Part shown: in pieces, positions 47,164-55,824 of the stretch
How the letters are laid out: every line of letters starts with the position of its first letter
Numbering within the stretch: the first letter of the stretch is position 1
NCBI RefSeq assembly: GCF_020523795.1
Contig: NZ_JAJALI010000014.1
Span: forward strand, 1-64,000
Source: Ancylobacter sp. Lp-2
GTDB taxonomy: Bacteria; Pseudomonadota; Alphaproteobacteria; Rhizobiales; Xanthobacteraceae
Direction: 5' to 3'
DNA: 64,000 nucleotides
Translations under genes and position numbers: made by a program
The notes under the pieces: generated by a model
Databases searched by the model: none
What the model was told of the DNA's origin: nothing
The model's input: the letters and a program-made list of their open reading frames with translations, nothing else

Positions 47164-48936
47164 ATGGTCGATGTTCCGCTTGGCGTGGCCGGCGTGCCGC
47201 TAGCCGAGGTCGAAGATGTCGAACTCTACCATCCGAAGAGCTGGCTGACGCATTATGTGTTCAGCCAGGACGCGAAGATCATCGCCGTGCAATATTCCGT
47301 CACCGCGCTGTCGATCGGCCTGGTCGCGCTGATGCTGTCCTGGCTGATGCGCTTGCAGCTGGCCTTCCCCGGCGCACTCTCCTTCATCGACGCTGATGCG
47401 TATTACCAGCTCATCACCATGCACGGCATGATGATGGTGGTCTATGTGCTGACCGCACTGTTCCTCGGCGGCTTCGGCAACTACCTGATCCCCCTGATGC
47501 TCGGCGCGCGGGACATGGTGTTTCCCTATGCCAACATGCTGAGCTTCTGGTTCTATCTGCTCGCGGTCGTGGTGCTGTTCGCCAGCTTCGCGGTGCCGGG
47601 CGGGCCGACCGGCGCCGGCTGGACGCTCTATCCGCCCCAGTCGATTACCGCGGGCACGCCGGGCCTCGCCTGGGGCATCGTCATGATGCTCGTCTCGCTG
47701 ATGATCTTCATCATCGGCTTCACCATGGGCGGCCTCAACTACGTGGTCACCGTGCTGCAGGGCCGCACACGCGGCATGACGTTGATGCGCATGCCGCTCA
47801 CCGTGTGGGGCATCTTCACCGCCAGCGTGATGGCGCTGCTGGCCTTTCCCGCCTTGTTCGTCGGCGCCGTGATGATGCTGTTCGACCGCCTGCTGGGCAC
47901 CAGCTTCTTCATGCCGGAGATCATCGAGCAGGGCGCGCGCCTGCCTTATGGCGGCGGCAGCCCGATCCTGTTCCAGCATCTGTTCTGGTTCTTCGGCCAC
48001 CCCGAGGTCTATATCGTCGCGCTGCCTGCATTCGGCATCGTCTCCGACCTCATCAGCGTCCATGCTCGACGCAACATCTTCGGCTACCGGATGATGGTGT
48101 GGGCGATCGTGGCGATCGGCGCGCTCAGTTTCGTGGTGTGGGCGCACCACATGTATGTCAGCGGCATGAACCCCTATTTCGGGTTCTTCTTCGCGACCAC
48201 CACCCTGATCATCGCGATACCGACCGCGATCAAGGTCTACAACTGGGTGCTGACGCTCTGGCGCGGCGACATCCACCTCACCACGCCGATGCTGTTCGCG
48301 CTCGCCTTCATCGTCACCTTCGTCAATGGCGGGCTGACCGGGCTGTTCCTCGGCAATGTGGTGGTGGACGTGCCGCTGTCGGATACCATGTTCGTCGTCG
48401 CCCATTTCCACATGGTGATGGGCGTGGCACCGATCCTGGTGATCTTCGGCGCCATCTATCACTGGTATCCGAAGGTGACCGGGCGGCTGCTCAGCGTGCC
48501 GCTCGGACAGTTCCATTTCTGGGTCACCTTCCTCGGTGCTTATCTGATCTTCTTCCCAATGCACTATCTCGGGCTGATGGGCGTGCCGCGGCGCTATTAC
48601 GAGATGGGCGAGACCGCGATCTATCCGCCGTCGGCGCACGACCTGAACATCTTCATCACGGTGATGGCGCTGCTGGTCGGCGCCGCGCAGCTGGCCTTCG
48701 TGTTCAACCTGATCTGGAGCCTGCGCCATGGGCGCCCGGCCGGCGGCAATCCGTGGCGCGCCTGCTCGCTCGAATGGCAGACCTCGGCGACGCCGCCGCC
48801 GCACGGCAATTTCGGCAAGGAGCTGCCGGTCGTCTACCGCTGGGCCTATGACTACAACGTCCCCGGCGCGCCGGAGGACTTCATCCCGCAGAACCAGCCG
48901 CCGCTGGCCGGCGAGATTGCGAGCCGGGCGCCATGA
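47164..48936 (+). CDS. coxN: Cytochrome c oxidase subunit I (CoxN type)
   Basis: This 590-residue protein is a heme-copper oxidase catalytic subunit with at least twelve helices. The low-spin heme His is in ITMHGMMMVVY, the CuB His and cross-linked Tyr are in GHPEVYIVALPAFGI, the two CuB histidines in WAHHMYVSG, and the heme ligands in VVAHFHMVMG. It reduces oxygen to water and pumps protons. The GHPEVY motif places it in the A family. The start at 47164 follows GGGAGGG. Its stop overlaps the start of the next gene (ATGA). Confidence 0.94.
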   Translation: MVDVPLGVAGVPLAEVEDVELYHPKSWLTHYVFSQDAKIIAVQYSVTALSIGLVALMLSWLMRLQLAFPGALSFIDADAYYQLITMHGMMMVVYVLTALFLGGFGNYLIPLMLGARDMVFPYANMLSFWFYLLAVVVLFASFAVPGGPTGAGWTLYPPQSITAGTPGLAWGIVMMLVSLMIFIIGFTMGGLNYVVTVLQGRTRGMTLMRMPLTVWGIFTASVMALLAFPALFVGAVMMLFDRLLGTSFFMPEIIEQGARLPYGGGSPILFQHLFWFFGHPEVYIVALPAFGIVSDLISVHARRNIFGYRMMVWAIVAIGALSFVVWAHHMYVSGMNPYFGFFFATTTLIIAIPTAIKVYNWVLTLWRGDIHLTTPMLFALAFIVTFVNGGLTGLFLGNVVVDVPLSDTMFVVAHFHMVMGVAPILVIFGAIYHWYPKVTGRLLSVPLGQFHFWVTFLGAYLIFFPMHYLGLMGVPRRYYEMGETAIYPPSAHDLNIFITVMALLVGAAQLAFVFNLIWSLRHGRPAGGNPWRACSLEWQTSATPPPHGNFGKELPVVYRWAYDYNVPGAPEDFIPQNQPPLAGEIASRAP

Positions 48937-49655
48937 CCATCGTCGTCGCCTTCCTCGCCATCCTCATCGGCGTTGTCGCCTGGTGGCTGTCGACGCAGCG
49001 GATCATGTCCAAGCCCTGGCTGGAGATCGGCGTCATCGACGAGCCGCCGGGCGTACGCCCACCGCCGGCGAAGATCGGGCTCGGCGTCTTCCTGGCGGTT
49101 GCCGGCGTGCTGTTCGCGCTCTCCATCAGCGCCTATTCGATGCGGCTGCAGGCCGCCGACTGGTGGCCGCTGCCGGTGCCAAGGCTGCTCTGGTTCAATA
49201 CCGGCCTGCTCATCCTCGCCAGCGCCGCGCTGGAATGGAGCAAGGTGCAATCCCGCCATGCCGACCTCGATGGCGTGCGCTTTGGGCTGATCGCTGCCGG
49301 CGTCTTCACGCTCGCCTTCGTCATCGGCCAGCTGATGGTCTGGCGTGAACTGGTGGGGGAGGGCTATTTTCTCGCCTCCAATCCCGCCAATGCCTTCTTC
49401 TATCTGATGACCGGGCTGCACGTGCTGCACGTGCTGGGCGGGCTCGTCGCGCTGGCGCGCGTCACGTCTCGTGCGTTCCGCACCGATGAGGCCCGAGGCG
49501 ATAAAGTCTCCGGCGAGCGGGGCAAGCTGCGGCTCGGTGTCGAGCTGTGCGCCATCTATTGGCACTTCCTGCTCGTCGTGTGGCTGGTGCTGTTTGCGCT
49601 GATCGCCGGCTGGGCCGGCGATTTCTTCGAGATCTGTCGTCAGGCGTTGAGCTGA
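48933..49655 (+). CDS. coxO: Cytochrome c oxidase subunit III-like (CoxO type)
   Basis: The 240-residue membrane protein has a C-terminal subunit III pattern: FFYLMTGLHVLHVLGGLVAL and VELCAIYWHFLLVVWLVLF. The N-terminal helix pair and Pro-rich loop (EPPGVRPPPAKIG) differ from the usual subunit III. It overlaps coxN by four bases. A second subunit III-like gene follows, matching the coxO-coxP pair described for Bradyrhizobium. Subunit III stabilises subunit I. Confidence 0.85.
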   Translation: MTIVVAFLAILIGVVAWWLSTQRIMSKPWLEIGVIDEPPGVRPPPAKIGLGVFLAVAGVLFALSISAYSMRLQAADWWPLPVPRLLWFNTGLLILASAALEWSKVQSRHADLDGVRFGLIAAGVFTLAFVIGQLMVWRELVGEGYFLASNPANAFFYLMTGLHVLHVLGGLVALARVTSRAFRTDEARGDKVSGERGKLRLGVELCAIYWHFLLVVWLVLFALIAGWAGDFFEICRQALS

Positions 49656-49682
49656 ACATGTGCTGAGCCGAAGGAGCGATCG

Positions 49683-50405
49683 ATGGTGCAGATCTCGCTA
49701 AGGAACGAGGCGGACGAGGCCCGGCACTCTTCCGGTCTCGCGAGCATCGCCGCCGATCTCTCGTCCGACCAGCGGGCGTTCAAGAACGTCTCCTGGGGGA
49801 AGGCTATGATGTGGATCTTCCTCCTGAGCGACACCTTCGTCTTCAGTTGCTTCCTGATCTCCTACATGACGGCGCGCATGTCGACGACGGTGCCCTGGCC
49901 CAATCCCAGCGAGGTGTTCGCGCTGGAGATCGGCGGCACGTCGTTTCCGCTGCTGCTGATCGCCATCATGACCTTCGTGCTGATCAGCTCAAGCGGCACC
50001 ATGGCGATGGCGGTGAATTACGGCTACCGGCGCGACCGCGTCACCACCGCCGTGCTCATGCTGGCGACGGCGGCGCTGGGTGCCGCCTTCGTCGGCATGC
50101 AGGCCTTCGAATGGACCAAGCTGATCCATGAAGGTGTCCGGCCATGGGAGAATCCGTGGGGCGCCGCGCAGTTCGGCTCCAGCTTCTTCATGATCACCGG
50201 CTTCCACGGCACGCATGTTACCTTCGGCGTGATCTTCCTGATCGTCATCGCGCGCAAGGTGCTGCGCGGAGATTTCGATACAGGAAGGCGCGGCTTCTTC
50301 ACCAGCCGGAAGGGGAGTTACGAATCCGTCGAGATCATGGGCCTGTATTGGCACTTCGTCGATCTGGTCTGGGTGTTCATCTTCGCCTTCTTCTATCTGT
50401 GGTGA
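49683..50405 (+). CDS. coxP: Cytochrome c oxidase subunit III-like (CoxP type)
   Basis: The 240-residue protein has about five to six helices and clear subunit III signatures: KAMMWIFLLSDTFVFSCFLI, the motif AFEWTKLIHEGVRPWENPWG, FMITGFHGTHVTFGVIFLIV and the closing EIMGLYWHFVDLVWVFIFAF. It sits 27 bases after coxO and 5 bases before the small subunit gene. Two subunit III homologues in one operon are typical of the CoxMNOP oxidase. Confidence 0.88.
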   Translation: MVQISLRNEADEARHSSGLASIAADLSSDQRAFKNVSWGKAMMWIFLLSDTFVFSCFLISYMTARMSTTVPWPNPSEVFALEIGGTSFPLLLIAIMTFVLISSSGTMAMAVNYGYRRDRVTTAVLMLATAALGAAFVGMQAFEWTKLIHEGVRPWENPWGAAQFGSSFFMITGFHGTHVTFGVIFLIVIARKVLRGDFDTGRRGFFTSRKGSYESVEIMGLYWHFVDLVWVFIFAFFYLW

Positions 50406-50410
50406 GCAAA

Positions 50411-50740
50411 ATGGCACACGTTGCGACCCATGACAGCGCGCAGCACCCGATCCGGCTTTATCTCGTGGTGTGGGGCTGGCTGTTCGTGCTCAGCACCTGC
50501 TCCTACCTGGTCGACTATTTCCACCTGCAGGGGCATCTCAGATATTCGCTGATCCTGCTGTTCATGGTGCTCAAGGCAGGGCTGATCGTCGCCGTCTTCA
50601 TGCATATGGCCTGGGAACGGTTGGCCCTGGTCTATGCCATCCTGCTGCCGATCGGCGCGGTGCTGGTCTTCGTCGCCATCATGGTACTGGAGTCGGACTA
50701 CACCCTGCTGAGCCGTACCCTTCATCCCGGCCTGCTGTGA
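50411..50740 (+). CDS. Cytochrome c oxidase subunit IV-like small protein
   Basis: This 109-residue protein has three membrane helices (LYLVVWGWLFVLSTCSYLVD, YSLILLFMVLKAGLIVAVFM and VYAILLPIGAVLVFVAIMVL). The VLKAGLIVAVFMHMAWE segment is characteristic of the prokaryotic subunit IV (CtaF/CyoD-like) family. It is last in the oxidase operon and probably helps assemble or stabilise subunits I-III. Confidence 0.85.
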   Translation: MAHVATHDSAQHPIRLYLVVWGWLFVLSTCSYLVDYFHLQGHLRYSLILLFMVLKAGLIVAVFMHMAWERLALVYAILLPIGAVLVFVAIMVLESDYTLLSRTLHPGLL

Positions 50741-50835
50741 GCGGGTGACGAGATCGGGTTGAACTCGCCGCCTCGGTCGACGATGTTCATGCGAGTTGGC
50801 AGTTCATCCGAGTCGGAAACGTCGAGGGCCGAGCC

Positions 50836-51411
50836 ATGAGCCGTGCCATGGGCCAATCAGCGCAGCACTATCTCATCTTCGAAACGGCGGGCGGTTATTG
50901 CGGCATCGCCTGGAGCGAGGCCGGCATCACCCGCTTCCAGCTGCCGACGCACAGCGCCGAAGCGACCGAGCGCAACCTGCTGCGGCGCGTACCGGAGGCC
51001 GTACCCGGCACGCCTTGCGGCGAGATCGACGAGGCGGTCGCCGCGGTGAAGCGCTATTTCGCCGGCGAGGCGGTCGATTTTTCCCGCTTCACCCTCGACC
51101 TCGGCGATCAGGACGACTTCTTCCGGCGGATCTACGATACGGCGCGGCAGGTCGGCTGGGGAGAGACCACGACCTACGGCGCGCTGGCGCGGCAGCTCGG
51201 CGCCGGACCGGAAGCGGCGCGCGACGTCGGGCAGGCGATGGCGAAGAATCCGGTGGCGCTGCTCATTCCCTGCCACCGCGTACTGGCGGCCGGTGGCAAG
51301 GTCGGCGGCTTCTCCGCCCCGGGCGGCTCCACCGCCAAGATCCGCATGCTGGAGCTCGAGGGCGTCCATGTCGGCTCGCCGCCACCGGCGCAGCAGTCTT
51401 TCGGGTTCTGA
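50836..51411 (+). CDS. ogt: Methylated-DNA--protein-cysteine methyltransferase
   Basis: The 191-residue protein is an O6-alkylguanine-DNA alkyltransferase. The acceptor Cys lies in the IPCHRV motif near residue 142, preceded by the helix-turn-helix region VGWGETTTYGALARQLG and followed by GGFSAPGG and the C-terminal K(I)RMLELEG. It directly removes alkyl groups from guanine in a suicide reaction. It is a single gene between the oxidase operon and a tRNA. A second ATG four codons in (50848) is also possible. Confidence 0.92.
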   Translation: MSRAMGQSAQHYLIFETAGGYCGIAWSEAGITRFQLPTHSAEATERNLLRRVPEAVPGTPCGEIDEAVAAVKRYFAGEAVDFSRFTLDLGDQDDFFRRIYDTARQVGWGETTTYGALARQLGAGPEAARDVGQAMAKNPVALLIPCHRVLAAGGKVGGFSAPGGSTAKIRMLELEGVHVGSPPPAQQSFGF

Positions 51412-51478
51412 ACACTATCGATCGGCCGGGCGCGGCCCGGATGCCGAAGCGGCCCGGCGTCAGCGAAATGCTGGGATT

Positions 51479-51555
51479 TGGCGCACCCGGCACGATTCGA
51501 ACGTGCGACCTTTGCCTTCGGAGGGCAACGCTCTATCCAGCTGAGCTACGGGTGC
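51479..51555 (-). tRNA. tRNA-Arg (anticodon CCG)
   Basis: Read on the minus strand, the 77 nt fold as a full cloverleaf: acceptor GCACCCG pairing with CGGGTGC, D arm GCTC/GAGC, anticodon stem TTGCC/GGCAA with loop CTCCGAA (anticodon CCG, reading codon CGG), T arm GCACG/CGTGC with TTCGAAT, and an encoded 3' CCA. Confidence 0.95.
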
Positions 51556-51699
51556 CGACAGCGCGAGGCGTCGAACGTCGTCTTCTTAGTCGAATGCCCG
51601 CGCCTGGGCAACATGTGCCCGCCGCTCCTTCGCCGGAAATGCGCCGATCCGGCTTCGCCATATGGCGGTGGGACGGGCGATGGTTATATAGCGGGCGTC

Positions 51700-52542
51700 A
51701 TGAGCACCGATGCGCCCGCCGCCGCCGTCCGCAAGCCGTTCTTCTCCGCCGAGGAGATCGAGCGCTATGCCCGCCATCTCGTGCTGGCCGAGATCGGCGG
51801 TCCGGGGCAGCAGAAGCTCAAAAAGGCGAGCATGCTCGTCGTCGGTGCCGGCGGGCTTGGCGCGCCGGCACTGCTCTATCTCGCAGCGGCCGGTGTCGGC
51901 CGGCTGGTCGTGGTCGACGACGACGTCGTCTCGCTGTCCAATCTGCAGCGGCAGGTTATCCACACGACCGAGGCGGTCGGCAGGCTGAAGACGGAAAGCG
52001 CCGAAGCGTTCGTCGCGGCGCTCAATCCGCATGTCGCCTTTCGCGGCGAAGCGGCGCGGCTCACGGCGGATAACGCGCTTGGCCTCATCGGCGAGGTCGA
52101 CGTGGTGATCGATGGCTCGGACAATTTCTCCACGCGCTATCTCGTCTCGGATGCCTGCGTGCTGGCGAAAAAGCCGCTGGTGACCGCCGCGCTCGGGCGC
52201 TTCGATGCGACCGTCACGACCTTGCGGGCGCATGAGAGCGGGGCCGACGGTACGCCCAACCCCACCTATCGCTGCCTGTTTCCGGAGCCGCCGCCGGCCG
52301 GCACCGTGCCGAGCTGCGCCGAGGCCGGCATCCTCGGCGCGATAGCCGGCGTCGCCGGTTCGCTGGTGGCGTTGGAGGCGATCCGCGCCGTGGTCGGTTT
52401 CGGCGAGGGGCTGGTCGGGCGCCTCTTGATGATCGATACGCTGTCGATGCGCTTCGAGACGCTCAGCTATGGCTGGGATCCAGACAATCCGCTGACCGGA
52501 ACCGCGCCGACCATCACCGACCTGTCGCGCCACCGCCGCTGA
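51700..52542 (+). CDS. ThiF/MoeB/HesA family adenylyltransferase
   Basis: The 280-residue protein is an E1-like enzyme that adenylates the C-terminus of a ubiquitin-like sulfur carrier. It has RYARHLVLAEIGGPGQQKL, the ATP site VVGAGGLGAPALLYLAAAG, the catalytic Arg in SNLQRQVIH, and DGSDNFSTRYLVSD. A Cys in PSCAEAGILG corresponds to the catalytic Cys region. Zn-binding CxxC pairs are incomplete. It could serve thiamine (ThiF) or molybdopterin (MoeB); no carrier gene is adjacent to decide. It starts with ATG at 51700, within the shadow of the tRNA-bearing region. Confidence 0.88.
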   Translation: MSTDAPAAAVRKPFFSAEEIERYARHLVLAEIGGPGQQKLKKASMLVVGAGGLGAPALLYLAAAGVGRLVVVDDDVVSLSNLQRQVIHTTEAVGRLKTESAEAFVAALNPHVAFRGEAARLTADNALGLIGEVDVVIDGSDNFSTRYLVSDACVLAKKPLVTAALGRFDATVTTLRAHESGADGTPNPTYRCLFPEPPPAGTVPSCAEAGILGAIAGVAGSLVALEAIRAVVGFGEGLVGRLLMIDTLSMRFETLSYGWDPDNPLTGTAPTITDLSRHRR

Positions 52543-52549
52543 GCGGCTC

Positions 52550-53551
52550 TCACAGCATGGACGGCACGACGCGATCCGGCGGGCGATGACCGTCCATGAA
52601 GGCGCGGATGTTGACGATCACCTTTTCGCCGGTATCGATGCGGGCTTCCACCGTCGCCGAGCCCATATGCGGCAGCAGCACCACCTTGCCCTGGCGGGCG
52701 AGCTTCAGGAGCTTCGGGCTGACCGCGGGCTCGCGTTCGAACACGTCGAGGCCGGCGCCGGCCAGCTCGCCGGTCTCGATCATGCGAATAAGCGCATGTT
52801 CGTCAATGACTTCGCCGCGAGCGGTGTTGACGATATAGGCGTCGCGCTTCACCAGCTTGAGCCGGCGGGCGGACAGGAGGTGGAAGGTGGCCGGGGTATG
52901 CGGGCAATTGACCGAGATGATGTCCATACGGGCCAGCATCTGGTCGAGGCTGTCCCAATAGGTGGCCTCCAGATCGTCCTCGATCTGCGCCGGCAGCGGG
53001 TGTCGGTTGTGGTAGTGGATCTGCAGGCCGAAGGCCTTGGCGCGGCGCGCCACCGCTTGGCCGATGCGGCCCATGCCGATGATGCCCAGCCTTTTGCCCC
53101 AGATGCGATGGCCGAGCATCCAGGTCGGCGACCAGCCGGGCCAGACGCCCTCGTCGCGGATGATGAGGGAGGCTCCCTCGGTAAGTCGCCGTGGCACCGC
53201 GAGAATCAGCGCCATGGTCATGTCGGCGGTGTCCTCGGTGAGGACGCCGGGCGTATTGGTGATGGTGATGCCGCGTTCGATGGCGGCGGTGACGTCGATA
53301 TGATCAACGCCATTGCCGAAATTGGCGATCAATTTGAGATTCGGGCCGGCCGCCTCGATGATTCGGGTGTCGATGCGGTCGGTGATCGCCGGCACCAGCA
53401 CATCGGCGCTCGCCATGGCATCGGCGAGCTGTGCCTGCGTCAGCGGCACGTCCTCGACATTCAGCCGGGCGTCGAACAGCTCGCGCATGCGGGTTTCGAT
53501 CTTGTCGGGCAATTTGCGGGTCACCACGACCAGCGGCTTCTTGCGGGCCAT
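52550..53551 (-). CDS. D-2-hydroxyacid dehydrogenase (glyoxylate reductase type)
   Basis: The 333-residue protein has the D-isomer 2-hydroxyacid dehydrogenase fold: the substrate-domain motif ANFGNGVDHIDVTAA near residue 75, the NAD(P) motif IIGMGRIGQAVARRA near residue 155, the catalytic Arg in NTARGEVIDE near residue 240, and the catalytic His in LLPHMGSATVEA near residue 290. It resembles glyoxylate/hydroxypyruvate reductases. The ATG at 53551 was chosen because the upstream extension of 79 codons is Arg/Pro-rich and overlaps the promoter of the divergent SH3 gene. Confidence 0.88.
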   Translation of the reverse strand: MARKKPLVVVTRKLPDKIETRMRELFDARLNVEDVPLTQAQLADAMASADVLVPAITDRIDTRIIEAAGPNLKLIANFGNGVDHIDVTAAIERGITITNTPGVLTEDTADMTMALILAVPRRLTEGASLIIRDEGVWPGWSPTWMLGHRIWGKRLGIIGMGRIGQAVARRAKAFGLQIHYHNRHPLPAQIEDDLEATYWDSLDQMLARMDIISVNCPHTPATFHLLSARRLKLVKRDAYIVNTARGEVIDEHALIRMIETGELAGAGLDVFEREPAVSPKLLKLARQGKVVLLPHMGSATVEARIDTGEKVIVNIRAFMDGHRPPDRVVPSML

Positions 53552-53741
53552 CTCAATCCCCGTCGCGAGCAAGGTCCCGTTAACGTCGAAGGCGGAAAAT
53601 GCCGTCCGGTCGGGACGGTGCCTCATTAGCAGACGGGTCGGCGAAACACAAAAAGCACCCATTCGCGGTGCAGGCGTGCGCCCGCCGCCCGGAGCTTCCT
53701 CCGGGCGTCTTGGTGCATGCGATGAACAGGTGACAGGAACG

Positions 53742-54389
53742 ATGCGAATTTCCACGCTTCGAATCGGTGCGAAGCTTCGAGGCGGCAAGGAACGCCCCGG
53801 CGGACGGCCCGGGGGCGGCTACCGGAAGCGCTCCCTGATCCTCGCCCTGATCGCGGCGGCGGCGGTGCTGGCGGCGGAGCCATTGATCTACAAGACTTTT
53901 TCGCATGCCCACGCGCAGACGCAGGCCTCGGCACCGGCCACCAGCGGCCCGGTCGGGCGGGAAAGCGGGCTGCCGGTGCCGCGCTTCGTCTCCATCAAGG
54001 CGGACAAGGTGAATGTACGCTCCGGTCCCTCGCGCGACCATGGCGTGGCCTGGGTATTCACCCGCGCCGGCCTGCCGGTGGAGATCACCGCGGAGTTCGA
54101 GACCTGGCGGCGCATCCGCGATTCCGACGGCGCCGAGGGCTGGGTCTATCATTCCATGCTGTCGAGCCGGCGCACCGCGCTGGTCGGGCCGTGGTTGAAA
54201 GGCGGGGCGACCTCGCTCTATGCCAGCCGGGACGCCAAGTCCCGCGTCGCCGCCCAGGTGGAGCCGGGCGTGCTCGGTCAGGTGAGCGACTGCGACGGCA
54301 CCTGGTGCCGCTTCTATGGCGACGGCTTCGAGGGCTTCATCCAGCAGGAGAAGCTGTGGGGCGTCTATCCGGGTGAAAAGGTGGATTGA
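53742..54389 (+). CDS. SH3-domain protein with N-terminal anchor
   Basis: The 215-residue protein has a basic N-terminus, one hydrophobic segment near residues 31-47 (SLILALIAAAAVLAAEPLIY) and then two bacterial SH3-like domains: VSIKADKVNVRSGPSRDHGV at residue 83 and SLYASRDAKSRVAAQVEPG near 155. Such proteins are exported or anchored and are thought to bind the cell wall. Each domain ends with a Trp-rich strand (GWVYHSML, EGFIQQEKLWG). It is divergent from the hydroxyacid dehydrogenase. The precise function is unknown. Confidence 0.82.
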   Translation: MRISTLRIGAKLRGGKERPGGRPGGGYRKRSLILALIAAAAVLAAEPLIYKTFSHAHAQTQASAPATSGPVGRESGLPVPRFVSIKADKVNVRSGPSRDHGVAWVFTRAGLPVEITAEFETWRRIRDSDGAEGWVYHSMLSSRRTALVGPWLKGGATSLYASRDAKSRVAAQVEPGVLGQVSDCDGTWCRFYGDGFEGFIQQEKLWGVYPGEKVD

Positions 54390-54476
54390 TACCTCTATCT
54401 CCGTCCTGCTGGAGTGCTGGACGGAAGACAGTGAGGTGGACGATGCGGCCGATTCCGGTGCGGTGAGGCCGATCGA

Positions 54477-54884
54477 TCAGAGCGGACGCGCCTCGATGTA
54501 GCGACGCTCCTGCGTGCGGCCGCCATAGCCATAAGAATCGGCCCGCGCCTCGACCACATGCACGTAGCTCTCGCTATGCAGCGGTCCCAGCAATTCCCCC
54601 ATGCCGGCGAAGGTCGCGGCGATGAAGGCCGCCTTCTCGGTCTTGTCGTTGGTGCCTTCCGTCACCCGGATGTCGAGCCAGAAGCCGGCGAGACGCTGCT
54701 CCGCGAGTGGCTGGCCGCCGCAGAACCAGTGCGCGGGGTCTATCCGCTGGATCGCCACCGCCGTCACCGCCGGGTCCTTTCCGAGCTCGCGCTCGGCGAG
54801 CCGTGCCGCAAGGGCGGCGATGCGTGGCTCGATCCCCGTGGGGGTGGCGGGGCCGGGGGCATAGGAGATCTGGATCATCGGCAT
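54477..54884 (-). CDS. Tautomerase family protein
   Basis: The 135-residue protein begins MPMIQISYAPG, so removal of Met would expose the catalytic Pro-1 of the tautomerase superfamily. The length fits a double-domain (4-OT-like or cis-CaaD-like) member. A second Arg/Trp-rich strand FWLDIRVTEGTNDKTEKAAF resembles the family's oligomer interface. The substrate is not known. It is divergent from a LysR regulator over a 91-base gap, which probably controls it. Confidence 0.78.
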   Translation of the reverse strand: MPMIQISYAPGPATPTGIEPRIAALAARLAERELGKDPAVTAVAIQRIDPAHWFCGGQPLAEQRLAGFWLDIRVTEGTNDKTEKAAFIAATFAGMGELLGPLHSESYVHVVEARADSYGYGGRTQERRYIEARPL

Positions 54885-54933
54885 GGGCGCCTCCTCTCGT
54901 GATGTCGGGGGGTAGGCTAGTGCCGCGATACGA

Positions 54934-54970
54934 ATGATGAAATCATATCGCTGATGATATCAATGATGAT
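54934..54970. promoter_or_regulatory. ATGAT/ATCAT inverted repeats, candidate LysR site
   Basis: The short region between the divergent tautomerase and LysR genes has ATGAT-GAA-ATCAT at 54934-54946, followed by further ATGAT and GATATC elements up to 54970. Such closely spaced inverted repeats fit binding of a LysR tetramer. Confidence 0.4.
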
Positions 54971-54975
54971 GTGAA

Positions 54976-55821
54976 ATGATTGATCGGCCGCTCGACCTCG
55001 ATCTCGTCGAAGCCTTCGTGCATGTGGCGGAACTCGCCAGCTTCACGCGGGCCGCCGAGCTCGACGGCACCACCCAGTCGGCGGTCAGCCTGAAGATGCG
55101 CAAGCTGGAGGCGCGGCTGGGGCGCAGCCTCCTCGAACGTTCGCCGCGACTGGTGCGGCTCACCGTCGACGGCGAGCGTTTCCTGCCGCTCGCCCGCGAC
55201 CTGCTCGCCGCCGAGCGCCGGGCGCGGCTGTGGGAGGCGGCCGAGCCGGCGCGGTTGCGGCTGGGCATCAGCGACCAGGTGGTGGGGGATGGGCTGGCCG
55301 CGCTGGTCGGCCGAATCGGCACCGCCGCTCCGGCGGTGCGGCTGGAGGTGCGGGCGGGTTTCTCGCGGGCCCTGCTCGATGCCTATGACGCCGGCGACCT
55401 CGATGCGGTGCTGGTGCGGCGGGAGGGCGACCGCCGCGACGGCGAAAAATTGCGCGTCGACGGCTATGGCTGGTTCGCCAGCCCCTCGCTGCGGCTGGCC
55501 GCCGGGGAGATGGTGCCCTTGGCGCTGCTCGCCGCGCCCTGCGGGGTGCGCGCGCAAGCGCTGAAGGCGCTCGCGGCCGGCGGCCTCGCCTGGCGGGAAG
55601 CTTTCGTCGGCGGCAGCGTCGCGGCGGTCGCGGCCGCCGTATCGGCCGGGCTGGCCGTGGCGCCGCTGGCCTTGCGGCTGGCGCCGGCCGGCAGCCGGGA
55701 GGTCGGGCACGGTTTCGGCCTGCCGGGCCTGCCCGAGGCCACGGTGATGCTGCACGCGCGCGCCTCCGAACCGGAGCAGAAGCGGGCGTTGGCGGCTCTG
55801 GCGGCGTGGGTGCGGGGTTAG
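54976..55821 (+). CDS. LysR family transcriptional regulator
   Basis: The 281-residue protein has the LysR helix-turn-helix at residues 8-65 (DLVEAFVHVAELASFTRAAE and SAVSLKMRKLEARLGRSLLE) and a periplasmic-binding-protein-like effector domain from about residue 90. It most likely regulates the divergent tautomerase gene at 54884-54477. The effector is unknown. Confidence 0.9.
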   Translation: MIDRPLDLDLVEAFVHVAELASFTRAAELDGTTQSAVSLKMRKLEARLGRSLLERSPRLVRLTVDGERFLPLARDLLAAERRARLWEAAEPARLRLGISDQVVGDGLAALVGRIGTAAPAVRLEVRAGFSRALLDAYDAGDLDAVLVRREGDRRDGEKLRVDGYGWFASPSLRLAAGEMVPLALLAAPCGVRAQALKALAAGGLAWREAFVGGSVAAVAAAVSAGLAVAPLALRLAPAGSREVGHGFGLPGLPEATVMLHARASEPEQKRALAALAAWVRG

Positions 55822-55824
55822 GGG

